Shown here piece after piece: positions 1 through 8,714 of a stretch of DNA of 64,000 bases (position 1 is its first letter; every line of letters begins with the position of its first letter). This DNA comes from Weissella sagaensis. GTDB lineage: Bacteria; Bacillota; Bacilli; Lactobacillales; Lactobacillaceae. The DNA is taken from assembly GCF_005405285.1 (NCBI RefSeq), contig NZ_BJDT01000002.1, positions 172,194 through 236,193 on the forward strand. The letters run 5' to 3'. The position numbers and the translations under genes were made by a program. The notes beneath the pieces were generated by a model. The model was not told the DNA's origin and did no database searches. It was given only the letters and a program-made list of their open reading frames with translations.

Positions 1-448
1 GGATCGCATCATCAACCAAGTGAGGCAATTGCTCTGCAGTCGCAACACGACGGTTGTAAACAGCAATGCTCTCGTACATTGGGTTTTGGTTTAATTCTTG
101 GAATGAATCCATGTTCAACTCACGAACAGGCTTTGATCCCAAGATAGCCAATACAGGAACGTTATCCATTGCTGCATCGTACAAACCGTTAATTAAGTGA
201 GTTGCACCAGGTCCACCAGAACCAACAGCAACACCTAGCTTACCACCGAACTTCCATTGCATAACTGCAGCCATAGCACCAACTTCTTCGTGCTTAACTT
301 GCAAAAACTTAATGTTATTCTCTGGATCACCCATAGCATTCATAAAGCCACTCAACGTTCCAGAAGGAACACCATAAACTGTAGGTACCCCCCAGCCTTC
401 CATGACCTTCAATGCTGCTAATCCAGCAGAAATTTTCTTATCTGACAT
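1..448 (-). CDS. pox: Pyruvate oxidase, N-terminal part (runs off the window)
   Basis: Thiamine-diphosphate enzyme, probably the H2O2-forming oxidase that turns pyruvate, phosphate and O2 into acetyl phosphate, CO2 and H2O2. About 149 residues are visible. They hold the ThDP-activating glutamate in HEEVGAMAA, the [16 protein letters not shown] stretch and [14 protein letters not shown], which match SpxB/Pox better than acetolactate synthase. The start ATG at 448-446 follows a GGAG Shine-Dalgarno. A near-perfect cre site lies just upstream, as is typical for catabolite-repressed pox genes. The FAD and C-terminal domains lie outside the window, so acetolactate synthase or a related oxidase is not fully excluded. 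Confidence 0.85.
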   Translation of the reverse strand, partial: MSDKKISAGLAALKVMEGWGVPTVYGVPSGTLSGFMNAMGDPENNIKFLQVKHEEVGAMAAVMQWKFGGKLGVAVGSGGPGATHLINGLYDAAMDNVPVLAILGSKPVRELNMDSFQELNQNPMYESIAVYNRRVATAEQLPHLVDDAI

Positions 449-473
449 TCCACATTCTCCTACTCGACGCGTT

Positions 474-487
474 TGAAAACGCTTACT
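474..487 (-). promoter_or_regulatory. CcpA cre site upstream of pox
   Basis: The 14-mer TGAAAACGCTTACT fits the cre consensus TGWAARCGYTWNCW at every position. It lies about 25 bases upstream of the pox start codon. Catabolite repression of pox by CcpA is established in other lactic acid bacteria. Binding here is inferred. Confidence 0.75.
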
Positions 488-911
488 TTTCTTTTACCAC
501 TTAAAATTATATTGGAAATAGTGGCCACGTGTCAAGTTGGCTTTTATATAAAAATATTGTTTTTTTTATGTATTTTTATCAAATTTTTTTATAATTCGCA
601 TGCTATTTTTAAAAAAATAGCTAATTATAATATAAAAACAATCATTTGCATTACAAACAAATAGTAAAAATCTACACTAAAAAACAAACTAATATTTATA
701 TATAAAGTGTCTTTATTTTTTTGAAATAGCTAAACTTTAGAAAAATTTAAACTTTTAAACATATTTTATTCCAATCTATCGCAAATAAAATTCTTTTTTA
801 TTCAAATTCACCCTTTTTATGATTTAAATACCTAATAACATTTATAACCTAAGTTAAATACATTAGCAAAATTGAAATTTAATTTCATTAACGAATCATA
901 ATATTGTTTAG
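488..911. other. AT-rich intergenic region between pox and murQ
   Basis: Divergent intergenic DNA of very high AT content with long A and T runs. I see no credible gene: the one small open frame (473-664) has no Shine-Dalgarno and overlaps the pox cre and promoter region. The pox promoter presumably lies in the left part and the murQ promoter is at the right edge. Confidence 0.6.
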
Positions 912-966
912 TTGTAATTCTATTTCATAACTATTATAATGCAAACTATAATAGATAGCGCTTACA
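912..966 (+). promoter_or_regulatory. murQ promoter with overlapping cre site
   Basis: A -35 TTGTAA (912-917), 17-base spacer and -10 TATAAT (935-940) precede murQ. A cre-like AGATAGCGCTTACA at 953-966 falls at about +7 to +20, where bound CcpA would act as a roadblock. This suggests catabolite repression of MurNAc use. The consensus matches are seen; the regulation is inferred. Confidence 0.6.
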
Positions 967-982
967 AAAGGAGCTTTATACG

Positions 983-1870
983 ATGAATTTAGATCAATTA
1001 ACAACCGAACAACGCAATGAACGCACCATGAACTTAGATAGCCTTAATATTCATGAGGCTGCTGTATTAATGAATAATGAAGATCAAACTGTTGCAAATG
1101 CAGTTGCGCAAGCACTTCCTACTATTGAAGAAGCCATTGCTAAAACAACGGCTTCACTTAAAGCTGGTGGTCGTATTATCTACATGGGAGCTGGTACAAG
1201 TGGTCGTTTAGGCGTCTTAGATGCAGCTGAATGTGTCCCTACTTTTGGTGTGAGTCCAGAAACAGTCGTAGGTTTAATTGCTGGTGGTGAAAAAGCCATG
1301 ATCCATGCCGTTGAAGGTGCTGAAGATAGCCTTACTTTAGGCCCAAGTGATTTGCAAAGCTTACAATTAAACGACAAAGATACTGTTATTGGTATCGCTG
1401 CCAGTGGTCGAACACCATATGTCGTTGGTGGCTTAGACTATGCACAAAGCGTTAATGCAGCAACTGTTAGTTTAGCTTTAAATATTAATGCCATTATCAG
1501 TCAACATGCTCAAACAGCTATTGAAATTAATGTCGGCCCTGAATTTTTGACCGGTTCAACCCGTTTGAAATCTGGGACTGCCCAAAAAATGGTCCTTAAC
1601 ATGATTTCAACTATTTCAATGATTGGTATTGGTAAAATTTACAAAAACCTCATGGTCGATGTACAACCTACTAATGAAAAATTAGTTGAACGTTCAAAAG
1701 GCATTATCATGACAGCAACTGATTGTTCATATGACGTTGCCGCAAAAGCATTTGCGGCTGCTGAACAACATGTTAAGCCTGCAATTGTTATGATTTTAAC
1801 AGGGGTAAACTATGCAGATGCCAAAGCTAAATTAAAGCAAGCTGATGGCTTTATTAATCAAACATTCTAA
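983..1870 (+). CDS. murQ: N-acetylmuramic acid 6-phosphate etherase
   Basis: Cytoplasmic lyase that splits the lactyl ether of MurNAc-6-phosphate to GlcNAc-6-phosphate and D-lactate, in recycling of peptidoglycan sugar. The 295 residues match the family length. The SIS-domain motif [15 protein letters not shown] is at about 69-83, and the two catalytic glutamates fall at E83 and E114, the same numbers as in E. coli MurQ. AAAGGAGC precedes the ATG. First gene of an operon with the PTS transporter (18-base gap) and an RpiR regulator, which is the standard MurNAc-uptake context. Confidence 0.95.
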   Translation: MNLDQLTTEQRNERTMNLDSLNIHEAAVLMNNEDQTVANAVAQALPTIEEAIAKTTASLKAGGRIIYMGAGTSGRLGVLDAAECVPTFGVSPETVVGLIAGGEKAMIHAVEGAEDSLTLGPSDLQSLQLNDKDTVIGIAASGRTPYVVGGLDYAQSVNAATVSLALNINAIISQHAQTAIEINVGPEFLTGSTRLKSGTAQKMVLNMISTISMIGIGKIYKNLMVDVQPTNEKLVERSKGIIMTATDCSYDVAAKAFAAAEQHVKPAIVMILTGVNYADAKAKLKQADGFINQTF

Positions 1871-1888
1871 TCAAAGGGGTATAACATC

Positions 1889-3865
1889 ATGGCAAATGAA
1901 AACTATGATCAAATGGGACAAGACATTTTTAAAAACGTGGGTGGTGAAGAAAATGTCGATAAAGTCATCCATTGTATGACGCGTGTTCGTTTAACACTAA
2001 AAGACGAAAATAAAGCTGATATTGAGCAACTAAAAGCCATTCCAGGTGTGCTAGGCGTGGTTGAAGACGAGACCTTGCAGGTTGTCGTTGGACCCGGTAA
2101 AGTCAACAAAGTTGCACAAAGTATGGTAGATTCGGTTGGTGTTAAACTAGGTGAAAACTTCCCAAGTACAAAAAACAGTCAACCTGATAACGCAAACTTA
2201 CAAGATCAAACTAGCCAAAATAAAGCTGCAGCAAAACAAAAATATAATAAGCCCAATAAATTCAAATCTATTTTGAAGTCATTAGCTAATATCTTTGTGC
2301 CAATGATCCCTGCCCTAGTGGGTGCCGGAATCATTGCCGGTATTGCTTCTATTTTCCAAAATTTGGTAACAGCTGGTACATTAACTGGCGATAATGTCAC
2401 ACAATTTGTAACCGTCTTAAATGTTATTAAAAATGGTTTGTTTGCTTATTTGGCTATTTATACAGGTATCAATGCCGCTTCTGAATTTGGCGCTACCCCT
2501 GCTTTAGGTGGTACTGTAGGAGCCGTCACGTTGTTATCCGGTGTCACACCTGATACACCAATTCAAAATTTATTTAATGGTCAAGATATCGCTGCAGGTC
2601 AAGGTGGTATCATCGGTGTCATTTTCGCCGTTTGGATTTTATCATTAGTCGAAAAAAGATTACATAAATGGGTACCTGATGCAGTTGATATCATTGTTAC
2701 CCCAACATTAAGCTTATTAGTGATTGGCTTGGCAACTATTTACCTAATCATGCCAATTGCCGGTGTCGTTTCAGATGGTTTGTTACAATTTATCAATGTG
2801 GTCTTAAATGTTGGTGGGCCAGTTGCTGGCTTTATCTTAGGTGCGCTATTCCTACCAATGGTGATGCTTGGTCTACATCAAATTTTAATTCCGATCCACT
2901 TAGAAATGATTAACCAAATGGGTAGTACACCACTATTGCCAATCCTTGCCATGTCTGGTGCCGGCCAAGTTGGTGCTGCTTTTGCACTCTGGTTATACTT
3001 CCGTCATAATGACAAGCAAGCCGAACTAGTTCAAAACATCAAAGGTGCACTCCCTGTTGGTTTGCTTGGTGTTGGTGAGCCTTTAATTTATGCTGTAACA
3101 TTGCCGCTAGGCCGGCCATTTATCACCGCATGTATCGGTGGTGGTATTGGTGGTGCCGTCATCGGAATGCTTGGTCATGTTGGTGCCATCGCTGTTGGTC
3201 CTTCAGGCTGGGCACTAATTCCATTGATTGCCAACCATAAAGTCGTCTACTATCTAATAGGTTTAGCTGCTGGTTATGTCGGTGGTTTCATTTGTACTTA
3301 CTTCTTTGGTATTCCAAAGGATATGAAAATCGTGGCAACGGACCAAGTGACTACCAACTCAGCACGTACTGATGGCCCAATTGTTCCTGAAGTTGCTGAA
3401 ACTAAGTCATTTACAACTGAATTAACAGCTCCTGTTAACGGTCGTTTGATTGCACTTTCTGATGTGCCAGACGACGTCTTTTCCGCAGGTATGATGGGTG
3501 ATGGTGTTGCCATCGAACCAAGTGATGGCCATGTTGTTTCGCCAATTGACGGTACCATTCAAGCAGTATTCCCAACCAAGCATGCAATCGGCATTATTGG
3601 TAATAATAATGAAGAAATTTTAATTCATATGGGGTTAGATACTGTTAGTTTACAAGGTCAAGGATTTGAGACATTGGTCGAAGCAGGTCAATCTGTAAAA
3701 GCTGGTGAGCCAATTACAAACATGGATTTAAACATTATTAAACAAGCTGGTTACGCTACTGTAATCCCAATACTAGTAACAAACAGTGCTGATTTTGCTT
3801 CTGTTACTGATATTTCTGCGCAAGATGTTCAAATCGGTGATACAATCATAACGATTAAATCATAA
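1889..3865 (+). CDS. murP: PTS EIIBCA transporter, probable MurNAc-specific
   Basis: Membrane permease that imports and phosphorylates its sugar using PEP-derived phosphate. Domain order is EIIB (residues 1-90, phospho-Cys C29 in IHCMTRVRL), a linker at about 95-120, a glucose-superfamily EIIC with about ten membrane segments (125-475), and a Crr-like EIIA (about 515-658, with the phospho-His near 580 in LIHMGLD). The fused EIIA makes it independent of a separate EIIA(Glc). The 658-residue length is normal for BCA fusions. Position after murQ indicates MurNAc, possibly also related amino sugars. Sequence alone could equally fit a sucrose/beta-glucoside family member, so specificity is from context. 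Confidence 0.88.
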   Translation: MANENYDQMGQDIFKNVGGEENVDKVIHCMTRVRLTLKDENKADIEQLKAIPGVLGVVEDETLQVVVGPGKVNKVAQSMVDSVGVKLGENFPSTKNSQPDNANLQDQTSQNKAAAKQKYNKPNKFKSILKSLANIFVPMIPALVGAGIIAGIASIFQNLVTAGTLTGDNVTQFVTVLNVIKNGLFAYLAIYTGINAASEFGATPALGGTVGAVTLLSGVTPDTPIQNLFNGQDIAAGQGGIIGVIFAVWILSLVEKRLHKWVPDAVDIIVTPTLSLLVIGLATIYLIMPIAGVVSDGLLQFINVVLNVGGPVAGFILGALFLPMVMLGLHQILIPIHLEMINQMGSTPLLPILAMSGAGQVGAAFALWLYFRHNDKQAELVQNIKGALPVGLLGVGEPLIYAVTLPLGRPFITACIGGGIGGAVIGMLGHVGAIAVGPSGWALIPLIANHKVVYYLIGLAAGYVGGFICTYFFGIPKDMKIVATDQVTTNSARTDGPIVPEVAETKSFTTELTAPVNGRLIALSDVPDDVFSAGMMGDGVAIEPSDGHVVSPIDGTIQAVFPTKHAIGIIGNNNEEILIHMGLDTVSLQGQGFETLVEAGQSVKAGEPITNMDLNIIKQAGYATVIPILVTNSADFASVTDISAQDVQIGDTIITIKS

Positions 3866-3892
3866 TATACTAATTATCAAATGGAGTAACAC

Positions 3893-4735
3893 ATGAATTC
3901 ATTATTCGCCCGTTTAGTGGCTGAAAAACATTTTACAGCGAGCGAACGCAAAATTGCTGATTTATTACTTAAAAATCCACAATGGTTTCTCGACGCAACA
4001 GCTGCTAAAATTGGTGAAAAAACTCAAACTAGTAGCGCTGCTGTGGTACGCTTTGCTAAAAAATTAGGTTACTCAGGCTTTCCAGCACTACGCTTGGACA
4101 TTGCCTTAGCAACGACTGATAATACGCAACCCTCATTGAGTGAAATCACTGCAGATGAATCTGTTGATGCCATCCTAGCAAAAACCAGCGCACGCTTTAA
4201 ATTAATTCCTGATACTATCGCGCAGCAAAATAATGCAGTTAATTTTCTTACTGCGACACAATTAATTGAACAAGCTCAGCATATCTTCGTTTATGGTATT
4301 GCCGCTTCTTCTTTAGTCGCACAGGATTTACAACAAAAATTTACACGTATTGGCATTGAAGTGATTTATCATGCTGATTTTCATCAAATGATTACCAGCG
4401 TACAAGCTATTGCAACGGATAATGATATTAGCATTATTATTTCTGAATCTGGCAATACTTATGAGACACTAAAATTCCAAAAAATTAGCCTTGATTTGCA
4501 CTTAAAAACAATTGTGATGACTAGTAATCCGGATACCCCACTGGCAACTAACAGCCATATGGTATTACAGACTGCGACACCACAATTTGATAAAGTACGT
4601 TTCGCATCAACTACTGGTCTATTATCACAATTATATGTTGTCGATATTTTATTTTATACTTATATCAGTCATCATTATGATGACGCACAAGAAAAAATTG
4701 CTTTAACAAGAGCCCGAATTGATCAAGATTTGTAA
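3893..4735 (+). CDS. RpiR/MurR-family transcriptional regulator
   Basis: 280 residues: an N-terminal RpiR helix-turn-helix (1-80, with ASERKIADLLLKNP and TSSAAVVRFAKKLGYSGF) followed by a sugar-phosphate-binding SIS domain (about 125-260). Third gene of the MurNAc operon, 27 bases after the transporter with a GGAG site. By analogy with MurR it probably senses MurNAc-6-P and controls the operon. It is co-directional with the genes it would control, and whether it represses or activates cannot be read from sequence. Confidence 0.85.
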   Translation: MNSLFARLVAEKHFTASERKIADLLLKNPQWFLDATAAKIGEKTQTSSAAVVRFAKKLGYSGFPALRLDIALATTDNTQPSLSEITADESVDAILAKTSARFKLIPDTIAQQNNAVNFLTATQLIEQAQHIFVYGIAASSLVAQDLQQKFTRIGIEVIYHADFHQMITSVQAIATDNDISIIISESGNTYETLKFQKISLDLHLKTIVMTSNPDTPLATNSHMVLQTATPQFDKVRFASTTGLLSQLYVVDILFYTYISHHYDDAQEKIALTRARIDQDL

Positions 4736-4740
4736 CTATT

Positions 4741-4787
4741 AAAAACGCCACTGGCACCTTAAAGTAATGGGTGTCCGTGGCGTTTTT
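4741..4787. terminator. Bidirectional terminator between murR-like gene and dhaL
   Basis: An 11-bp inverted repeat, AAAAACGCCAC with GTGGCGTTTTT, carries additional pairing inside. A/T tails on both sides let it stop transcription from both converging operons. Confidence 0.85.
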
Positions 4788-4797
4788 ACTTATATTT

Positions 4798-5397
4798 TTA
4801 ATGAACAACTTCTAACAACATTTTAAATAATAATGCACTAGATGTCGCACCTGGATCAATATGGCCCACTGAACGTTCACCTAAGTATGAAGCGCGTCCT
4901 TTACGAGCTACCATATCTTTCGTGGATTCTTTAGCTGTCTCCACCATATCATAATCAAGTTCACCAACTTGCATTGCCTTAACGACGGGATCCCAAACAT
5001 CAATCATGGTCTTATCTTGTAATTCAACCTTACCACGAGTCTTGATACCTTCTAACCCTTCAGCTAAAATATCACCTAGTTGTTCATATGACGTAATAGT
5101 TTCAACTGATTTAGTAGCTTTCGTCATCTTCATAAACGCTGACCCATACAAGGGTCCTGACGCACCACCAACTTTAGATAGCATCGCCATTGATAAAGCT
5201 TGGAATGTTGCACTAATGTCTTTTGGTGTTGTCTTAGCAACACTTTCTTCGTACGCGATAACACCACGAGCCATATTATTACCGTGATCACCATCACCAA
5301 TTGGTGTATCTAAATCACTCAAATAATCTTTATTTTCTACAATGGCTGTACTAAATTTTGCTAACCATGCTTGTACTTCTGTAACTGTTAAATTCAT
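4798..5397 (-). CDS. dhaL: Dihydroxyacetone kinase, ADP-binding subunit DhaL
   Basis: Nucleotide-binding subunit of PTS-dependent dihydroxyacetone kinase. It holds tightly bound ADP, is rephosphorylated by DhaM, and passes phosphate to Dha on DhaK. The 199 residues carry the Mg-ADP signature LDTPIGDGDHG, with aspartates at 30, 35 and 37. Last gene of the dhaM-dhaK-dhaL operon, 18 bases after dhaK. Confidence 0.93.
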   Translation of the reverse strand: MNLTVTEVQAWLAKFSTAIVENKDYLSDLDTPIGDGDHGNNMARGVIAYEESVAKTTPKDISATFQALSMAMLSKVGGASGPLYGSAFMKMTKATKSVETITSYEQLGDILAEGLEGIKTRGKVELQDKTMIDVWDPVVKAMQVGELDYDMVETAKESTKDMVARKGRASYLGERSVGHIDPGATSSALLFKMLLEVVH

Positions 5398-5415
5398 GTG
5401 TGCTCACTCCCCTAA

Positions 5416-6402
5416 TTACCAAGCAATCGTTGAAACTTCACTCTGCAAAGCTGCTACAAGATTTTCATCACCTAAATCAATCAAAGTTAATGAAATACCG
5501 GCCATATCTAATGACGTCATGTAATCGCCAACCTTCGTGAAGGTTACTTCAACACCTTCATCGGCAAGCAAATGCAAAACATCATTCATAAAAATATATT
5601 GTTCCATCAACGGTGTAGCCCCCATACCGTTTACCAAAACCCCCACTTTTGTTGGTTTTTTGGCATAATCAGCCAGAATTTTAGTAACTAATTCTTGTGC
5701 TAATTCCTTAGATGGACGAATTTTTTCGCGACGATAACCAGCTTCACCGTGGATACCAACACCAAATTCAATTTCTTCTTCACCTAATTTGAAACCAGGC
5801 TTACCAACTTCTGGTACTGTGGCTGCACCCAAGGCCACACCAATTGTTTTGATTTTAGCAACGGTTTGATCACCTAATTCTTTTAATTCAGATAATGAAG
5901 CGCCATTACGCGCTGCATCACCCAAAATTTTGTGAATAAGAATCGTCCCCGCAACGCCACGCTTGCCAGCCGTAAACTCGCTGTTTTCAACTGAAATATC
6001 ATCATCGACAACCACAATTGCGACTTCATGATCATTCATTTCCGACATTTCTTGTGCCATTTCAAAGTTTAAAATGTCACCGGTGTAGTTCTTAACGATT
6101 AACAAGACCCCTTCACCTTGATCAACTTCATCAATCGCTGTCAAAATTTGATCAGGAGTTGGGGATGTGAACACGTCCCCAACAACAGCAGCACTCAACA
6201 TCCCATCACCAATAAAACCAGCATGGGCTGGCTCGTGACCACTACCACCACCTGACACCAAAGCAACCCGCTTTTCAGCAATATCATTTTGTGCAAGTAC
6301 ACGTGAGTCGTCAACACGATGAATTTTATCAGCATAACTACCAGCCAATCCGTTCATCATTTCATCAATAATATCCGCCAAGTTGTTAATTATTTTTTTC
6401 AT
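5416..6402 (-). CDS. dhaK: Dihydroxyacetone kinase, Dha-binding subunit DhaK
   Basis: Binds dihydroxyacetone covalently as a hemiaminal to a histidine and receives phosphate from DhaL, producing DHAP. The 328 residues include SGGGSGHEPAHAGF (50-63) and the substrate His at position 218 in GIHGEAGY, the same number as in E. coli DhaK. It lies 9 bases after dhaM. The set works in the cytoplasm and links Dha use to PEP through HPr. Confidence 0.94.
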   Translation of the reverse strand: MKKIINNLADIIDEMMNGLAGSYADKIHRVDDSRVLAQNDIAEKRVALVSGGGSGHEPAHAGFIGDGMLSAAVVGDVFTSPTPDQILTAIDEVDQGEGVLLIVKNYTGDILNFEMAQEMSEMNDHEVAIVVVDDDISVENSEFTAGKRGVAGTILIHKILGDAARNGASLSELKELGDQTVAKIKTIGVALGAATVPEVGKPGFKLGEEEIEFGVGIHGEAGYRREKIRPSKELAQELVTKILADYAKKPTKVGVLVNGMGATPLMEQYIFMNDVLHLLADEGVEVTFTKVGDYMTSLDMAGISLTLIDLGDENLVAALQSEVSTIAW

Positions 6403-6411
6403 GTTATTCCC

Positions 6412-6810
6412 CTAATACCACTTATCTGCAACCGTCTTTTTAGCTTCAGTAATAATTGTGTTTAAGTCATCCGTCACCCCTACCGTAATGGCTGCCGCAA
6501 ATGCGCCCTCAATCAACGGCACATCTATTAAATGGTAGCGTTGCTTTTGTTCATCATTAATTAAATCTAACGCCATTTCAACATTCAAAACAGCACTACC
6601 AAGATCAGCAAATGCCAAAAAATGTGTATCTGAGTCAGAAGCCTCAATAATATCGGTAATCCGTGTTACATCAGAACCAATTCCGCCATCGCGGGTTCCC
6701 CCTAATGAATAAATCTCAGTATCTTCAGAAATATTCATTTCTTCTATCAATTCTTTTAACCCGTCAGTCACCTTTTGACTATGCGAAACAAGCAACAAAT
6801 TATACTTCAT
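6412..6810 (-). CDS. dhaM: PTS-dependent dihydroxyacetone kinase phosphotransferase DhaM (EIIA-only)
   Basis: Phosphate carrier between HPr and DhaL. This is a single EIIA-Man-like domain of about 132 residues, as in lactococci, without the HPr and EI-like domains of E. coli DhaM. The active-site His is about residue 10 in LLLVSHSQ. A longer frame begins at 6840, but AAGGGGAG sits just before two adjacent ATGs (6813, 6810), so the start is there. First gene of the operon; an imperfect cre and an inverted repeat lie upstream. Confidence 0.9.
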   Translation of the reverse strand: MKYNLLLVSHSQKVTDGLKELIEEMNISEDTEIYSLGGTRDGGIGSDVTRITDIIEASDSDTHFLAFADLGSAVLNVEMALDLINDEQKQRYHLIDVPLIEGAFAAAITVGVTDDLNTIITEAKKTVADKWY

Positions 6811-7214
6811 CATATCTCCCCTTGCATCTAGTATTAACATTCATTTAAAAACATATTTTGTATCCCCCTCTGGATACAAAAAAACATATCACTTCCATAT
6901 GCATATATCACCCAAAAATGAAAGCGGTATCTTTCCTTTTAATAAAGCTTACATGGTTATAATAAAATGTACAATAATTAATTTTTTCTAATAATCAGTT
7001 TGTGGCCGCCTTCACAATCGAATTTTTTAATAAAATTCTAGTGACCATTATAGAATTTTATATATCATCAGTTAACTTTGCGCATCTCATATCATTCATG
7101 AAATGTTTTTACATTTTAAATAATAATTGCATCTAAATTATGCAAGTAATTGCCAAAAATTTAGATTGCGATTAGCCAAATTTTTTTCTTCACAAATGAA
7201 TCTTATGACAATAT
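6811..7214. other. Upstream region of the dha operon: imperfect cre and an inverted repeat
   Basis: No gene is seen in this AT-rich stretch. TGAAAGCGGTATCT at 6919-6932 is cre-like with one deviation from the strict consensus. A perfect 11-bp inverted repeat (7030-7040 ATAAAATTCTA and 7051-7061 TAGAATTTTAT) separated by 10 bases lies about 220 bases upstream of dhaM. It could be an operator or a hairpin. The rest shows nothing I can support. Confidence 0.5.
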
Positions 7215-7254
7215 AAAAAAGGCTATTAATCCAGTAATTGGATTGATAGCCTTT
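7215..7254 (-). terminator. metK terminator
   Basis: A 16-bp stem with one imperfection (AAAGGCTATTAATCCA / TGGATTGATAGCCTTT) stands directly after the metK stop on the minus strand. A/T runs flank it. Confidence 0.8.
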
Positions 7255-7262
7255 AAACATTT

Positions 7263-8456
7263 TTACTTATTAAAATAAGCCTTTAACTCGTCAACCTTAT
7301 CCAAACGCTCCCATGGCAAGTCCAACTCTGGACGACCAAAGTGACCGTAAGCAGCAGTTGCTTCATAACGTGGCTTACGCAAATCCAAATCGTCAATAAT
7401 ACCTGCCGGACGCAGTTCAAACAAATCACGGATTGCAGCGACTAAGTCATTATCAGCAACTTTTGCTGTACCAAATGTTTCAACGTTAACTGAAACTGGT
7501 GCAGCAACACCGATTGCGTAAGCAACTTGGATTTCAACCTTGTCTGCCAAACCTGCAGCAACGATGTTTTTAGCAATATGACGCGTTGCATAAGCAGCTG
7601 AACGGTCAACCTTTGTCGCATCCTTTCCTGAGAAAGCACCACCACCGTGACGAGCATAACCACCATAAGTATCAACGATAATCTTGCGACCAGTCATACC
7701 AGCATCACCCTTAGGCCCACCGATTACAAAACGACCAGTTGGGTTAATAAAGTAACGCGTATCATCATCAACCATATCAGCAGGTAAAATTGGATCAATG
7801 ATATATTCACGAACATCTTGGCGTAATTGTTCTAAGGATACTGAAGCACGGTGTTGTGTTGATAACACAACCGTATCAATACGAATAGGTGCACCATTTT
7901 CATCAAGTTCAACTGTCACTTGTGCTTTAGCATCAGGCAACAAGTAGTCCAAAACGCCTGCACGGCGAATATCAGCTTGCTTTTTAACTAATTTATGTGA
8001 CAACACAACTGATAGTGGTAAATACTCATCAGTCTCATTTGTTGCAAAACCAAACATTAATCCTTGATCACCGGCACCAATTTGATCAAGTGGATCAACA
8101 CCACCGTCTTCACGTTGTTCGATAGCTGAATCAACACCTTGAGCGATATCAGGTGATTGCTCATCCAAGGTAATCCCAACGTGGATATCATCTGCTAAGA
8201 AGCCAGCTTCTGGATCATCATAACCAATACGCTTTAGTGTATTGCGCACAATATCATTAATATTAACGTATGCACGCGTTGACATTTCACCAAAAACATT
8301 AACATAACCAGTTGTTACTGATGTTTCTACGGCTGTACGGGCTTCTGGATCTTGCTTTAAGACAGCATCCAAGATGGCATCTGAAATTTGATCTGACACT
8401 TTATCTGGGTGTCCTTCTGAAACGGATTCTGACGTAAACAAACGCTTTTCTGACAT
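7263..8456 (-). CDS. metK: S-adenosylmethionine synthetase
   Basis: Makes S-adenosylmethionine from methionine and ATP in the cytoplasm. The 397 residues are full length. Signatures are the N-terminal [13 protein letters not shown], the hexapeptide GAGDQG (about 127-132) and [15 protein letters not shown]. An AAAGGAG site precedes the ATG. Monocistronic, between its own terminator and an S-box riboswitch leader, so it is expected to be shut off when SAM is plentiful. Confidence 0.97.
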   Translation of the reverse strand: MSEKRLFTSESVSEGHPDKVSDQISDAILDAVLKQDPEARTAVETSVTTGYVNVFGEMSTRAYVNINDIVRNTLKRIGYDDPEAGFLADDIHVGITLDEQSPDIAQGVDSAIEQREDGGVDPLDQIGAGDQGLMFGFATNETDEYLPLSVVLSHKLVKKQADIRRAGVLDYLLPDAKAQVTVELDENGAPIRIDTVVLSTQHRASVSLEQLRQDVREYIIDPILPADMVDDDTRYFINPTGRFVIGGPKGDAGMTGRKIIVDTYGGYARHGGGAFSGKDATKVDRSAAYATRHIAKNIVAAGLADKVEIQVAYAIGVAAPVSVNVETFGTAKVADNDLVAAIRDLFELRPAGIIDDLDLRKPRYEATAAYGHFGRPELDLPWERLDKVDELKAYFNK

Positions 8457-8503
8457 AATATATCAATATCTCCTTTTTACTTTTACAAAAATCAAAAATA
8501 AAT

Positions 8504-8650
8504 AAACCCCGAGTACCACACATAGGCGGCATGTCGGGGTTTGAGTCGATATGCGCCTATCTACTAGAAATTACCACATCACCTTAACGGTAGTTGGTGT
8601 CAGATCATGGGGTCCAGTCCCTCCCTGACTCTTGATAGGATGTCGAGTTA
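8504..8650 (-). promoter_or_regulatory. S-box (SAM-I) riboswitch with terminator, controlling metK
   Basis: On the minus strand the leader reads CCTATCAAGAG, then GGAGGGACTGG, a CACCAAC segment and GGTAATTTC, in S-box order. P1 pairs 8639-8634 with 8561-8556 (CCTATC/GATAGG). A terminator hairpin (8504-8512 with 8534-8542, AAACCCCGA/TCGGGGTTT plus T-rich tail) follows. The 3' P1 strand AUAGGCG is also complementary to CGCCUAU inside the terminator, giving the expected antiterminator. A TTGCGT -17- TATTAT promoter lies at 8674-8702. Confidence 0.9.
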
Positions 8651-8714
8651 TTTACTTTTTTTATACTTCAACTATAATACTGATTTTTTTTTAATTACGC
8701 AAGTTAATTTTTTA

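Noticed and set aside
473..664. 63-residue plus-strand frame upstream of murQ
   Set aside because: No ribosome site, overlaps the pox promoter and cre, and its composition is that of AT-rich intergenic DNA.
7442..7675. 77-residue minus-strand frame inside metK
   Set aside because: Out-of-frame shadow of metK with low-complexity sequence.
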